From positions 1,426,001-1,490,000 of the forward strand of contig JAIFAC010000007.1 of the NCBI GenBank assembly GCA_026545765.1: a stretch of DNA of 64,000 nucleotides. Direction: 5' to 3'. A program made the position numbers and the translations under genes. Source of the stretch: Plantago major (lineage: Eukaryota; Streptophyta; Magnoliopsida; Lamiales; Plantaginaceae). The notes beneath the pieces are model-generated. The model was not told where the DNA came from. It searched no databases and worked only from the letters and a program-made list of their open reading frames with translations. This document shows, piece by piece, positions 28,501 through 43,500 of this stretch; the stretch's first letter is position 1; each line of letters starts with the position of its first letter.

Positions 28501-31500
28501 TAAAATTAATGGACGTACAAAGAATAGGATAGTTAAGATTAGGAAAGTTCTTATAGAGCCATTTATAGAGATATGCTTTATCAACAAGATCAGACAGAGT
28601 CTACCTTATCAAATATAAAGAACAACACATATTAGGTAATGCCTTTTTAACTAACTTTTATATTATATCCCTCTTTTTCAGATGAGAAAATATTACTAGG
28701 TGGAACCATAAGTACTACTAGGTATGCTTTCTTACCAAAAATACTATCTATTTCCTTTGATCTTTGAGTTCTCTTATGTTGTACACACTATAATTATGTA
28801 GGATACCCCTAAGCACTTCACTTGGGTTAGATACTCTTTTCTTTTGATTTATACTTCTACCTTAATAAATGAAATATAGTTTATAATATTAATAATGATA
28901 TAACTTACTTGTAAGATTCGCTTCTATCACTAACCTTGTATATAGTTTTATGAGGAGTCATCTAGGAAAGAAAATATGAGTCTTTACACTACACAAGCAG
29001 TACAACCAATAAAGTACAACTATTTCCTTTCTCTTAGTCTCTTAGTTTAGATATATTCTACAAAGCCAAGTCAATATCCCCTACTAGTATATGCCAATTT
29101 TATTAGGTGTATTCATGTTATATAACTAAGTAAAGATAAGTCCATATAAAAGTCGTGAGTGTTGAGTAAAGTAAATTCCTATAAAAGACATGTACAAGAA
29201 GGCCTTCTATTTTGTTTATAATTTCTAATAGTGCTCTTATAATTCCCTAAGTATAGATATTATGTATTATGTAGTAGTTACTTTAGAAATGAGGCTGGTA
29301 TGTATGCAATAGATCCCTTTCTCCCTTCTTAACCTATCCTTTTTATTTTTTTATATCATGGCTTTTTATTTGATCTAGCACTTGTATTTATATGAACATG
29401 ATCATGTATAGTCTTAGTTCTCTATGTTTTTAGTACACAATAGAGTCTAAGGCAAGCAGTATATCCTACACAAGTTTTCCTAAAAAGATCTAATAACATT
29501 CGCAAGAGAAAGAAATTTGTATTTGACAAGTAATATGGATTAAAAATAATGTATGACCGGTAAAGAACACTCATAGGACAACTTAAGAAGACATATTAGA
29601 AATATAAGACTCATGGTATAGCTTATATAGTATTTACACTAAACATTTATAAGGGACACTCTTTTCCTTTTATTTTAGTTCAAATAAATTATATTCCTTT
29701 CTTTGTTTAGAGAATATCTAGACTATGTAAGACTTATGATACCACGCTTATAATGAACATGCCCTTAAATACTCTTTTGAAGTCCTCTACTACTATTTAT
29801 TATGCTATAACTATGGAATATTATAAAATTAGGGAACACGCTAATATATTGTTTACTATGGGAAAGCATGAATTGTAATACTAGACATCTAAACATAAGG
29901 AGGACTTAGAAGAAGCTTAGAATAGTTGGTAAATATTGGTTAAACAACGTGAGTCATTAAGTAAGAATTATAAAGGAAACTAGAACTAATAGAAGTTAAA
30001 GGAGATAACAAGAATCTACCTTAAAATAATAATAATAATAATAGAGAATAATAGAGTATATACACCGCCTAGGAAAAGAGAGCACGTATTCATAAATATA
30101 GGAGCCAACTTATTAGCCCTAAGTACTTTTGTATTTTCTCATACTAGATACTTTTGATAACACACTATAGGATCTACTCTATTCTATAGGTATAGGTAAC
30201 TCTAAATTAAATTATTACCAAGATACAACACTTTCTCTCTTGTAATTAGCTTTTGTTATACACGTTTCTCCTTTAGTATTATATACTTGCGCTTATACTT
30301 TACTTAGGTATAGGACTCATTAACTCATTAAAATATAGAGACTACTTTCATTTCACACATATTTCTTTGGGAGGTGTTCTTCTATGGCATAGGGTATAAG
30401 TAGGATACAACATATGGAACTAGTTCTTTGATAATGTTCTAGCTAAGGCATGCTTTGTACATTTTGTACATAACGTATTATTCTCTAACTTTGTGTAGTA
30501 AAGGAACTCTTAGTATCTTTCTTAGTAAAAAGGTAAGTTATTTTATTATATAGAATTGGTATAGGTACACACGCTATTCATTAGTATTTATATTTATTTT
30601 TATTAGAGATCATATTGGTATTCATTTAAACTAAATAGGTTACTCTGCTTAGATTACTTTACTTTACAAGGAATAGAAATCACATTCATTTACACAATTA
30701 TTTTGGTAGACTCCTTTCTTTTATACATAGTTTATAGATTCACTCTCCCATTAAAAGCACTTGCCTTATATTTTATAGTTCCTAATTTACTTGATTCTTA
30801 CCTAGCTCATATTTTAAAGTATTCATATTGTATATCATAGCTAGCCCCTTAAATATAGTTTCTAACCTTAAATTCTATTTCCTTTCTTAGACATTGTTAA
30901 CTACAATAAGAATATAGTATACCCTATAAAATAAAGCTTCTTTAAATGTGTATTTGTTCCCTCTTCCTCTTCCCTCCTCTTAGTATACTTTCTACTTATG
31001 TATTACACCAACCTAAGTTTAATATTAAATACCAAGCAATTCTATACTTATCTTGGATTATTTTAAGTATATTCATTAAGGTCTACTAAATATAAAGAGC
31101 ATACAGAAAAATATAGTAAAGAGCTAAAAGAGCTAATAGGAACACGAGCACGTTTAGTATAGAATCTAGGAATAAGCCAATCTAATTATGAAATTTCTTT
31201 TAGGTAAGACTTGCCTTCTTAAAGTACTCCTTGTATTATATGTGGTATACTCTAAGCAAAGATTTATATACAGCACCACTTCTTATTTTTATATTGTGCG
31301 CATGCCATACCTAATATTGAATTTATATTGTGAAGTATATACTAACCCATATTACTTTTATTATTTTGTCTTAGCTCTCTCCTTGCTAGTTTTGGTTAAC
31401 CTTTTGAGTGACCAGTTCCAAATATGATAGCTTAGTTGACATGTATTATATTGCTCCTAGTATAATTGCTTATAAAAGGAAAGGTAGGTAAAACATTCTA

Positions 31501-34330
31501 GACACACACAAAGGGTAAAGGTACTTTTCTATTGGTATAGTAGAATTAACTTAATTCATTCCTAGAAAAATTATGTAGTGTGTAGACTAAACAATTGAAG
31601 GATAATAAAAGAGGAAGTAGTTGGACTTATGAGGTGTACTATAATATTTCTACTAGTAAGCAATTAATTAAGATAAAGGAACCAAAAATTTAGTTATTAA
31701 ATATATAAATGAAATTTATAAGGGTTTACTTTGCAATACCTCGCGTATAATATATAAATTCTATAGATGGAGAGAGAATATGTTGTAAGTATATAAGACC
31801 CTTTACTTATGATTTATTATATGGAGTAGTTAAAAACTGGTATATAAAGTTCGGAGAGATCCAAGCATTGCTTAGTCTAGAATAGATTGTGTTACAAGGA
31901 TCAAACCCAAAGGAAATATATTAGGGAATAGAGGAAATCTCAGTAACCATATATAGTAAATTAAGTACATTGTATAGGAAAGCTTCTTGTTTGTATATTT
32001 ATTAAGCTATATTAAGCTATATTATAGTATGCTGTAAATATGTTTTGTCATAGATAGGATTTCTATACCTCTTTCACGTAGCTCATCTAAAACCTTGTTG
32101 TGGCATATACTTGTTATCTTTTTTATTTAAGATTTCTAATGTATTGTAGTAAGCGTTATCTAGTCTATGTTATAATTGTTTTTACCCAAAGTAGATTGTT
32201 ATGGAAGTCCAAGGTATTTTAACAAAGCCGTCTCTATTATATTTATTTATAAGAATTCTTCTATGTAATTTGGTAATGGATAAAGAGATACAACTATGAA
32301 ATAATATACGTTAACTTTTACCACGAAAAGGACTTCTTTAGTATAGAGCGATATGTAAGAAAAAACATATAAGTTGGTAGGACTACCATTGCATCATTAT
32401 AAGCACAAGCTATAAAATCATAGGGAAGGTAAATAAGGTGTAGATATTGTAAAGTAAGGATATTACCTAACCTAGGAAGTGTTAGTCCATGAAGAAATAC
32501 GTTTTTATAAAATAAATATTATATGTAGGAAGAACTCATTAACTTAGTAAAGCAAGAATTATATACAGCTTAGAATATTTATACTCTGTGTGGTGGAATC
32601 TTATTTAATACTCATATCTTGGCAGTGAATCTATATGTCTAGTACTTTTATAAGGGATTTATACTTTGTTTGCTTGTGGTTATGTATTGTAAGTAAACTA
32701 TGTAATGGAAGATAATAGAAAGCCCTTTATTTATAACTTCTATGAATAAGTTAAGTTAAGTGCTAAGTAAAATAGTAGGTACGTGCTAACAAAGCCTATT
32801 GACAAGTGACGTGTGAATTACCCAAATAAATATCCTTTAAGTAAACCAATTACTATGATCTAATATCTCTAAGTGTCTAAGATTAATTAAGGGTGAACTA
32901 CTCCTCTAACTCATGTTCTATCTTTGCTCTATTTCTCTTTATAAGTCTCACCTATTATAAGCAAGTACAAAATATACAAAGAATACTCTAACTTACATTT
33001 TACTTTTTCGATATTCCCTCTCTATACTAACTAAGGTATGCACTAATATAAACATATGATGTACTATGACTTCCTTCTTCTAGCTTCTAGACATGTTTCA
33101 ACTATAAATGTTTAAGGATCTTGTATAGAATTACTGTAGAATTGTGTATTGAGTGAGTGTCCATGTTTACATTTACAGAATTTAGGTGAGAGTCAAAAGC
33201 ATGTGAGTATATACTTGCTTGTCTTATTTTATATATTTTTATCTATGTAATAATACTCTAGTCCTGATAGCACCCATTTTTTGTTTTTGTCTTAGAAACC
33301 CAAAGCATCTCTTATATAATTTAGTAGATCTAGTAACTATGCCTTAAGAAACTCCTTATAAACTCTATTTACATTATTTACATTTTATTTTATGCTATAC
33401 TCTCTTTAATACTATAATTAATTACTTTTAATTACTTTACCCAATACTACAAGTTTCCTTTCACAAGAGTCTTTATACTTTACTAAACACAATTTATACT
33501 ACCAAGAATGTACTTAATGCTTAGTTATATCACATACAGAATAGAAGGGAATATAAAAGGAGTGCGTACAGTTAACCAATAAAAGGGTATGCCGTCTACA
33601 CGGTTCTAACTTAAGAAAACTATTATAATATAAAAGCTTACTACAGAGTTCTCTTAATAAAATAGGATTAGTGGTGTCAGTCTCTTCTAAGCCAAACATA
33701 TAAAATACACGAGTTCTTCTCTTTTCATTCTTTATATATAAATCAAATACTGTGCACCCTTCACAATCTATTGGGTACGTACTATACTATAAACAATCAA
33801 AACTAGAAAATACGGTATTGAGGCATGGCTAAGTAGTAAGAAAATATAAATTTGTTAGTATCATTAGCTAAAGAGTCATATCATAGGGTTAAGATCATCA
33901 TAAATATTACAGAAGTTGGTATTTACTCGAAGTTGGGATCGGAAACTGTTACGCTCTTAATTATTGTTTATCCTCATGAGAAGTCATTCAGGCAATTCTA
34001 ATGTACTACTTAAGGTAATGAAAGGACACAACAGGTTTAAAAGGGAGATGACAAGACTCTCTTAGAACACTATGACAACAAGTATATTATAAAATAATCA
34101 TGATAGTATGAGATTATATAACTAGACTAAGTAAGGTAGCCTTGGCAACAAATAAGCGAACACGTCATGTAAAGGGAAGCAAAGTATAATAAAAGTCTAG
34201 TATCCTAACCACACTAAGCTAAGGTAACGTGTAAGGGCATTCATTGTATGCATAGAAAGACAAAGTAGGTTTATCTATCTATATATATATAATAATATAT
34301 TATTTATTTATTTATATTAAGGCAAGTATC
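25501..34330. other. Gene-free DNA rich in CTTA/TAAG and TATA steps
   Basis: The texture from about 27.5 to 33.9 kb differs from its neighbours: few long A or T runs, many CTTA, TAAG, TATAG and AGG words. It contains an (AAT)n run at 30,025-30,042, the 10-bp duplication at 32,001-32,023 and paired AGTTAACT palindromes at 27,527-27,546. No gene is recognised. Confidence 0.65.
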
Positions 34331-35698
34331 TTTCAAATAGTATATAACGTATTTTAGGGTGTATATGATTCTATAACACGTTTACTAAGACAACATATTG
34401 TAATTTTATTATAGTTTTTCCCTATAATTTCTAGTACAAAGTATACCCGATGCATATTAATTCTATGTTGTGTATCCTAAATACCCTCCCTTCCCGCCTC
34501 CTTTTTCCTTAGTAACCTTTTGCCATTTCCACTTAGTCTTATCTTTGAAAGTTGAAATTATATGGTATGAAATAGATACCACGTACGCTAGATGCTAAAT
34601 AGATGCCGAGCAATACAGTAGGTATTTTTCTTACATAAATTATAATAAATAGTCTAAACAAATAATCGGGATATGTTATTGTTATGTGTTAAGTTCCTTC
34701 ATTAATGCTATTACTTACAAGGATAACGGAATTTCGGGAAATTCATGTCTTTTTTGGAACACAAGTACAGGGTACCTTATTAATTTCTATTTTATATACC
34801 AATTAATTATTAATTCTATATGCTATCTATAATCTATATGTTTGAGTCTTCTCTTTTGTTTAAAGCGATTTAAAGGGATAAAGTGGTGGGAGGGCATGGA
34901 ATGTGCGGTCATGCACAGGTGAGTAAATTGATTTTAAAGAGTTTATAACCTAAGAATTAATCAATCCTTATTTGTTTTTGTATTTGGGAAGGGATAAAAA
35001 AACATATATAACATAGTAAAAAAGTGACTTTAGTCATGAGCACCCTTACCTTATTATGCTTTATTTTATGCCGATAATCGAGCTGTTTGCTGTTACTTTT
35101 TTTTCTCCTTGCTTCTTAACCAACCGTGATTATTCTTTGAGTTATGCGGCGTATTCTCTTTCATTACTTTATTAAGTCCTGCAAATAGAAAGATATAATA
35201 AGTTACAGTACTAGTTAAATGTATAATTATACTAGGTGAGGTGTAGAAGTTCCAAGTAGTCACGAATGGGAGGCGTCACTCACATAGCCACAGAATCTCA
35301 AAAGCAAATATGAAAATAAAAATATATTAACTTAGCCAAAAAGAACTATGATATAACACTGAAGTGAAGGATTTTCTATTTATTTTTATTTAGATAATTT
35401 TTTTTATTTAGATAGTTGAATGAAATATTATTTGTATAAGAAGGATATATAAGCATGTAGGTATTGGAGAAAAAAAGGAAGTTCAAATTCAAATAATTAA
35501 GGACAATGTAGATTCGGTTAGTTTAGTAAGAAGAAGAAGAGTACACCTCCCACTGGGACCAAAATCCATAATGAAAACACGCTAGTAGAGACTATTAATT
35601 CTATGTCCAAAAAGTCATTTACCGGATAACTAGTATCGAGCCAACCATTTTATGCATATACAAATTTCCATCTATTAAGAGAAATTCACAATTGACGG

Positions 35699-35757
35699 TG
35701 TTTGACATAATCTGTATATTATTTACTTAACCTACTACCTACAGGTGCAGAAATTCT
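35699..35757 (+). repeat. Possible fragment of dispersed repeat
   Basis: TGTTTGACATAATCT (35,699-35,713) recurs exactly at 49,412-49,426. CAGAAATTCT (35,748-35,757) matches the core of the copies at 268 and 16,974, preceded as at 16,961 by a TTTGAC...ACTAC context. The family assignment is weak. Confidence 0.35.
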
Positions 35758-36340
35758 CTATTAAAAACCATACCTAAAAAAAATCTAAATTACGAAATAA
35801 AAAGAAAATAAGGAAGAATAATATAATTTCATTTTTACAGCTAAATATACAAATAAAAAAAAATGATTGATGTTAGTTGTAAAGCTTAGTTAAGTCGTCC
35901 TGCGATTACCACGAAAATCTTTCATTTTAGAGTCATTAGAGAAATATGTAGTTCAGAGAAATTCATAAATCTTAGACCTAAAATAAAAGTAAACACGTTT
36001 CGTAACCTGTTTTATACTCTCGATGATGACAAAAAAGAGGTTGTTCAGAAGAAAATTTAAACACCTTCACTAGCGAATTTATAATATGTATTTCACAAGA
36101 TTATCTACTTAACTTAAGGAAGAGAATTATTTACAAAAGTACAAAAGTAACTAACCTATTTTATTCTATTTACTTACAAAGAAAAGATACTGGAATAACG
36201 CTGAAATGTTAGATAACAGTGTTTACGAGAATTATATTCTAATTATTATGTATGTGTTGTATTCTCTCTGACTACATTGAAAAGACCCGTGTGATGTTCA
36301 TAAGAAAAATAAAATGCATATAGTATAGTAACACATATTA

Positions 36341-36368
36341 GTATAGTATAGTATAGTATAGTATAGTA
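36341..36368. repeat. (GTATA)n pentanucleotide microsatellite
   Basis: GTATA is repeated about 5.6 times without error. A shorter related stretch (TAGTATAGTA) lies just upstream near 36,321. Confidence 0.95.
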
Positions 36369-37303
36369 GCCCGGATTATTAGATTATTAATATAAATGGA
36401 AGCAATTCGCCAGAGTCTACACCTAAGCTGTGAGAAAATGGAAATACCGAGAAAGCCTATATCTTTTTTGTATGTAGAAACGAATTAAAAGTCCTACGTG
36501 GTGGAATATCTCGAAAGGAAATAGTCGGTTATAAAGCCTTTACTAATAAAATAACGTGTTATTGCGTAGCAATAGGAATGGAATACACCTATAACTGCAC
36601 TGACATTTTATTGGAACTGGGCATCTTTTTATTTATAAGGTACCTTTATCTCATTCTATATCATTTTATGGGTCTAACTATATACGCGCCTCTTGGCGAA
36701 AAAGTACGTTGTTCTAAAGTTAGTTTATGAAAAAAGGAAAACCACAAACAAGTAAACCAAGTAAACAATGCGTTCATGTTAAGAAGGCAAATAGTGCATC
36801 CCTCAACGAAAGATGAAGATCCACAAATGAAAACAAACCATTCGACTTAGTAACCAATAATAGATCTTTTTATTTTATACTTAAATTACTTAATATTTTA
36901 GACTCTTAAAGAAAAGGACACCTCCCCTGTATAAATATTTTCTAAAACTTATATGATTACCTACCATTTTTCTAATATAAAAGAGCTTGATTCTTTAAAG
37001 GATATCTCTACCTTTTACTTATTTAAGAAAGAATAATCTACAAATGCCTGTCTTATACCTTATACAAAGTTATACAAAGGAAATCTACGCTTATACGTTT
37101 ATATTATACAAGGTCTTTGAGCAAAAAAAGGAATAAAATACAAGCTTTCTTTTCTTCTGGTAAGAATTTTATTTGTCTATACTAATGGGGGTTGTGATTG
37201 TGATGCACGCTACTTATCGATAAGGGAACTCTAGGTTTTATGCATGAAATTTGCTGATTACAAAAAAGCACTAGTAAATACAGAAGAAGTACAGAAGTTT
37301 AAT

Positions 37304-37331
37304 ATAGATATAGAATAATAGATATAGAATA
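37304..37331. repeat. Perfect 14-bp tandem duplication
   Basis: Two adjacent identical copies of ATAGATATAGAATA. Confidence 0.97.
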
Positions 37332-38273
37332 GTTACCGCAAATACTAAATACTATAAAAATAAGATTATCCCTGAGTTATTTTATTAGTAAATAAAAAAA
37401 AAAAGGGAAACAAATTATGGAATGCTTTATAAGATAAGCGGTTGTCGTATAGAGTCCTTGCTTTATAGAAAATACCTAGAAGGAAGTGGGATACCCCGTT
37501 ATAGTTCTATAAATCTTTCTTATTTTATTTATTATCCTTATCCCTGTTTGTTATTTTTGTTTAAATATTCCTCTTTGTGCATAGCTAGTAGAAGTGTCTT
37601 ATACCTTCATAAATAGGAACCTCGGTCCTTTTTATTCTATACTCCAACTCCACAAAATTCTATTGGTACCATGGAAAGAATAAAAGAAGAAGAGCAATTT
37701 ATGCTGTTAAAATTGGATTTCTCTCTAAGGAGATTTTATATAGCTGTCAGTCTTGAGGGCTTTATACGTATACTGTACCCTAGACTTAATAATATGTCTA
37801 ATTATGCCTATATCTTTGGAAGAAAAAAGGTTGTCTCTTGGATGAATCCATTTTTATCAGACTCCAAGTAGAATCATGTAGAAGTGTGGAAACCTCCATA
37901 TATATATATATTATATTCTGTGATAGTAAATACGCTTTTGAGACGAAGGAATGACAAATATGAGACTAAATTTTTATTATTAGATAGAGAAACGAGGATT
38001 ATTAACGAGTGCTTATTAACTTTCTAACAATTTCTAACAAGTAATAACAAGCAATAGAATAATAAAATAATATAAGGTAGATATACTAAAACCATATCAC
38101 GACGACTCTTATATTCAGTATAAAAGAAATTCTTAGTATAGTAAAAACATAGATTAGAGCACTCTATAGACTGGATTAAATAGACTATCTACTTGCATAA
38201 ATTACAGGATTAAACAATCGTTACCTACTACCTATGCTAGATTTCTCACATGTCCTAAAAAGGGATAGGATTT

Positions 38274-38358
38274 ATTTATATATGAAATTGAAAGGCACCC
38301 TTAATTTTATTTAGTATAATTTGTGAGGTAAGGGCAAACTCAATTTATATATGAAATT
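38274..38358. repeat. 16-bp direct repeat pair, 69 bp apart
   Basis: ATTTATATATGAAATT occurs at 38,274-38,289 and 38,343-38,358. The offset of 69 bp is close to the period of the two arrays, but the intervening sequence shows no clear array landmarks. Confidence 0.9.
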
Positions 38359-38866
38359 ACTTGATTGCCTAGATAGACCATAATAGAATTGAGAAATCAA
38401 TTGGACATTGTTGGGTGGATCTTTAGTAATTTAGTAATACAGAACACATAAAACAAGGAACATAAGTTGCTTAGATACAGGATTTCCTTAAGCTTATGAA
38501 ATACCAAGATGTCTTATGTAGTTAATTAAGAAGATTCTTTTCCTTGTGAAGAATTGCAATATTTTAATAATATTTTATTAATAAGAGCTGCCAGGTTACC
38601 TTAATAAAATAGAAATTCGAGGCAATACTAGTAAGCCCCTTTTTTTTGTTAGTAATCTTACATAAGATAAAATGGTGAGTAGTTTTTTACCCTGTGTAGT
38701 TCTTTCTAGACTTTCTGCCCAATTAATTACCTAAGTATATGTATGTCCTACTGCGTCCTTCCTTAGTTCTCAAGATATGCGCGATGAAAAGTCATCCTTT
38801 GGTAAAAAGTAGAATAGAGTAAAGTTCTTAAATGCTACAGTTGTGTCAGCCCGGACGTTAGGCCAG

Positions 38867-38903
<37 letters not shown>

Positions 38904-38906
38904 ATT
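38867..38906. repeat. TA-rich microsatellite
   Basis: A run of about 40 bases of alternating TA, interrupted by two TTT steps, next to a short GC-richer stretch (GCCCGGACG at 38,849). Confidence 0.93.
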
Positions 38907-39729
38907 TATCATTCGTTTTTATGATAAATGCATTCTGGAACAAAGGTGGAAAAAGCAGTAACTCATACGGTACGGAATAAATATGGTTGTTATGTGATCT
39001 TAGAGGTTGGGATATATGTTTAGATATATAGATATATAATATAATTAACCTTATCCTAAACTAAGTCCAAGTAGTAGAAATCGTAGCTAACTTAAGGCCA
39101 ACAACATCGTTAGGGTAGACCATAGCAGCTGAGTCTAATGAATGGTTAACATATTTGCTGTGATTCGCTTTCCGCCAAATCCAAATGATATTAGAACAAG
39201 TCTTATTTGCCTTCTTCCTTTCATGACGAATACCCTTGTTGTTTATTTCTCGAACTAATATTTAGTTTTTTTCTCTATTTCAACTTCACAACGACATATG
39301 CTTACTTCATTTTGCCAACCCAACACCTAAGAAAGAGAAAATAAGATAAAAAATACACTAGGCTGCTTTTTCATCCGAATTACTCCATTAGAACGATTCA
39401 CAAATTCCAGCTGCTGTCTAATTAAGTCTAATTAAGAAGAAAGTTTCTAATTTAATAATGAAAGGACACTTCCAAACTTTGTTTATTTTTACATGCCACG
39501 TAAAGGGTATCTCTTGATTGGCTTAGTACTATAAAATCATAGTCATAGCATAAAAAAAAGTAATAGGAGGAAGGAAATTCTTCTAATTTTGTTACGTATG
39601 TAAATATATTAGTTCAATCAAATTAGGTAGGTCTCGGCTAAACAGCTAGGATATGTTATGTGCTTATGTTGTAAGGATGTAAACAGGATATTCCCTTTCT
39701 CCAAGGAGAAGCCCGCTCTAAAAAACCAG

Positions 39730-39843
39730 CAGATCTCTAGACACAACCTGCTAATTTAGGCATGCCCTGGCCTGGCCGTAGGTTTAAAGTTCAGAAACTG
39801 CACACGTTCTTGCTTGCAAAAGGTATCAGATCCCTAGACACAA
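39730..39843 (+). repeat. 17-bp direct repeat in a less AT-rich patch
   Basis: CAGATCTCTAGACACAA (39,730-39,746) recurs with one mismatch at 39,827-39,843. The surrounding 39,690-39,900 is visibly less AT-rich than its flanks. No gene, RNA fold or known element is recognised. Confidence 0.8.
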
Positions 39844-40525
39844 GGTAGGCTTATCCACTCGTGGATGTAAGTCAATCTAAAGTCAATTTCGCATATAAAG
39901 AGAAAATCCATGGCCTTTCAGGATAGTTGATTATATATAAGGATAAAGCACATTTCACACAGATAGACAGATAAGATTGATTCTCTATACCCAACCAAAT
40001 ACTATTAGTTAAGTCCAATAGTTGAACTACTTACAGAAATCCAGAAAGTACATAAGACACAGCTAGTTAAAGTAATGAAATAACAAAAAGACAGACTCAA
40101 TTCTACTAACCTGTAAACTCAAAAGTATATACAACTCTCTTATATTTATAGGTTTAGATCTATCTTCCTTGCTTCCTATTTTTATCTAATTCTATACTAT
40201 AGAAGTAAGCCTCTTTTGTTCTATATATATTAGACTCTTTTCCGTTGTAATAAAAAAGAATATTGGCAAGAAAGAGTTGATTTGTTTGTATACAAAGAAT
40301 ACGTTAGTCTAAAGGCATATTTAAGGTAGTTACGTTAACTAAGGATAAGGAGTTAGTTATTAAGGAATGAATTAGGCAAACAAAACAAGGACAGTCTTAT
40401 AAAGAAAAAGACCTACAACGAAGATTACCCACCAATAAAGAACTTTTCCAACAAAACAAACGAGAAGCACAATTCAGGAATCTATGCTCTATAAATCAAA
40501 TCTATCATTTAAGTCTTAATAACTC

Positions 40526-40559
40526 TTTATTATCTTTGCAAGTTTATTATCTTTGCAAG
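40526..40559. repeat. Perfect 17-bp tandem duplication
   Basis: Two adjacent identical copies of TTTATTATCTTTGCAAG, the longest of the two-copy duplications I found. Confidence 0.97.
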
Positions 40560-43500
40560 GAAGTCATTCTATTATATATTTTCTATTATTTATTATAAGG
40601 CATTCTAAAACTAAACTTGTTAGAAATAATAAAATATACAAACACAAATACAAGGCTAAGTAAGAAGTATCAAACATTTTCTATTATTGGTAGGTAATTG
40701 GTAAATAAATAATAAATAAGAGGTAAATAAGAAGAAGCTAGGAAGAGACATACAATACAGATATGAGATAGATAGATATGAGATGATGAATTCCTTAATA
40801 CTTTTATACAAACGTTTCTATACTAAGCATAACAGACACCTATTATCTATGTCTAACTTTCATAAAGATGGTAGTGGTCTAAGACATGATAGCTCTAATG
40901 TATTATTATCAAAATGAACTTCTCATAATGCTGTGTAATCTCTAGTTTCGTATATAAATAAAACGTAGCAAGTGCAAGGACAAGTGGCATCATATTCTTT
41001 CTTTTTATAGAATAGAAGTGACAGACAATGCGAATCGGATAAAAGACTAGGTGATCAAAAAATGGTTGAAATATTTCTTATTTGGCTCAACTAAATATTA
41101 AATACCAAACAAGCAAGGAATATTATCCACATCCAAGCTTTATACTAGTTAGGACTACATATAGACTAAATGAAATATTAAGAATTATTAGGGATAGGAA
41201 AGCCTTCTCAGATTTCATAATCCATAACACGTATACCTAAGGATATCCTTTATGCGTTGTTGTTGTTGTTTCGGAATTAGATTGATTAGTTAGAAGTAAT
41301 TGCTAAGATAGAGCTTAGAACTAGGTGTTTGTTTTCTCCTTTTTGGGTTAACGAACGGCGGTTATTAGTATATCTATTATTAGACTCCTCACCTTGTTGT
41401 CAGAATTCTAAATTACTCTGGATTAGCTCTATTTATATGTCTATTTAAGTATTGTATTAAATGACTTTTTATTATACTCTTATCTTACTTAAAAAACCAT
41501 TCTTTGACTTCCCTTATCCCTTGCCGTTGATCTTGATTTGTATTTCTTCAATCCTGAAAATCTTAAAAAGAGGGACTACATTACATGCATGCATATTTTT
41601 TGTATATTCTGTTCTATTCTGTTAGTTTGTAGTGATTGTTATTGCAGAAATACTTTACAAACATCTTTCTTATTAAGAAGAAGGGAAGTAGTTAAGGACA
41701 AGGACAAGGTTCCATACCATCATTATACCTATAGAGTAAATTCTATTTTGAAATACAACAACTCGTTATCCGAAAATACTCTAAGTAGTTCGAAATAACT
41801 TGGCATTCACTTGTACTGTACTGGCTCTTAGTAGAACGAAGTCATTTTTTCTCTTTTACGCCGCATGTCTTGTAGCTGCGATAGATTAACCTCTCTCTTA
41901 TGTACACGATAGAAATACTTTCGGGTGGGATCCTCTTCTTTAAAGGACCCTTAATTTCATTTTTTTATTTTATGGTTTGAAATAATTCATAGACTAAAGG
42001 CAGGATTCATTTTTTATTACAGAGATCTCTAAGTTCATATTTCACAGAGCTAGAAGATATAATACATTCTTCACGATGCTATTTCCTTTTTGGTAACTAT
42101 TAGAGTATACTCATCAACAACTCGAAAAAGCTTGGTCGCAGAATAAAATAAAAATATATGCAAATACAAGGTAGATTAGCAGATAGTGAGGTCAAACCTT
42201 TCATTTTATTTATTTATTATAGTAGTTTAGAGAAATAAAAAGGAAGTAAGGTAAGTAAACCAAAGTGCGGATAATTGTAGAGTAATAAGTATTATTATCT
42301 TGTTAGGAGTCTTATCAGCGAATTGGTAAACGAATAAAGAATAATGATGCATAGTGGTTGGGTACTCTACGTCTACAGTTAAAGCCCAGATTTTAAATAA
42401 AAAGAAATGAATTCTTACATTGTCTCTTCTAGCATAAAGTCTGTTATTATACGAAATACCTGGGAGTGGATTAACTAATTATACTTGGCATAATATGTGA
42501 TTCTTCAAATCTAGAATTCCTTTGTTTCCAGAAACTGTGTTGTTTGTTTACTCTAGAAATGGATGATTTTTACCTGTCCTTATATTATTTAAGTCATGCT
42601 AATACAAAAAAATAAATAGAAACAGATAATAAATATTTTGTGTATGGGATCTTCACAAGGTCCGGGTAATTCAAAATATCCGTGGCGTGTAAGCAAATTG
42701 TTCATATCATATAGTAGAAGGGCATGCATAGATCTGAACAGAAATCGATTCCTAAAAGTCTTCGCGGTAAAATCTATACTAAAAAGTAAACGTATCGATG
42801 TAGGAGTCTACTATCAGCTATGTACCAAACTTTATGCAGGCTCTCCTTACTTTTGTGAATTTCATTTACTATAACTAATTCTTAGGGTGGAATTTATGGA
42901 CTTTCTCATTTATACTTGTCTCTTATTTCGAAGATTTTGTAATTAATGTAAAAGAGGAATAATTAGTAATCTTAGTTAGTAATATACATCATATAGATTA
43001 TCATAGTATAGAACCTTTTGGGGTAATAGCACATAGATTCTCTGGTTACAAAGAGGATAAAGAAAGAGGTGGGTTATGTATGGGCGAAGTTTGCCTTAGT
43101 TACACAAAGGTATAACAGGTATAATTATCATTATTCAGTTCAGTTCTTGGGCTAATTTGATATTCGAGTCACTCTTCGCCCTTGTCTTCGTTCATTGGAA
43201 ATTTTGAATCATTAGAATTTTTTTTGTTTTAGACATGGAGTTTTGGTAATCGGAAAAATAGGATTCATTGTATCATTTCGAGTATTTAGCTCCACACGCT
43301 TTTGTTATAAATTTTGTAAACTTCTTTTATAGCTTGGTTCTGATTCTATAGAAAAGTAATTTGGTATACAATCTCGACCTACTTCTAGAATAAGGGAGAA
43401 AAATAGTTAACCTGGATCTGGTATAGGGGATGAAAGAACTTCAATTTTAAAAGAGCTAGGCCTAATAATATATTCTATATAGATACTAATATGAAAAATA

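Noticed and set aside
42638..42874. 78-codon open frame with a fairly mixed amino-acid composition
   Set aside because: No known motif, no composition shift and no neighbouring gene; length is within chance for this window.
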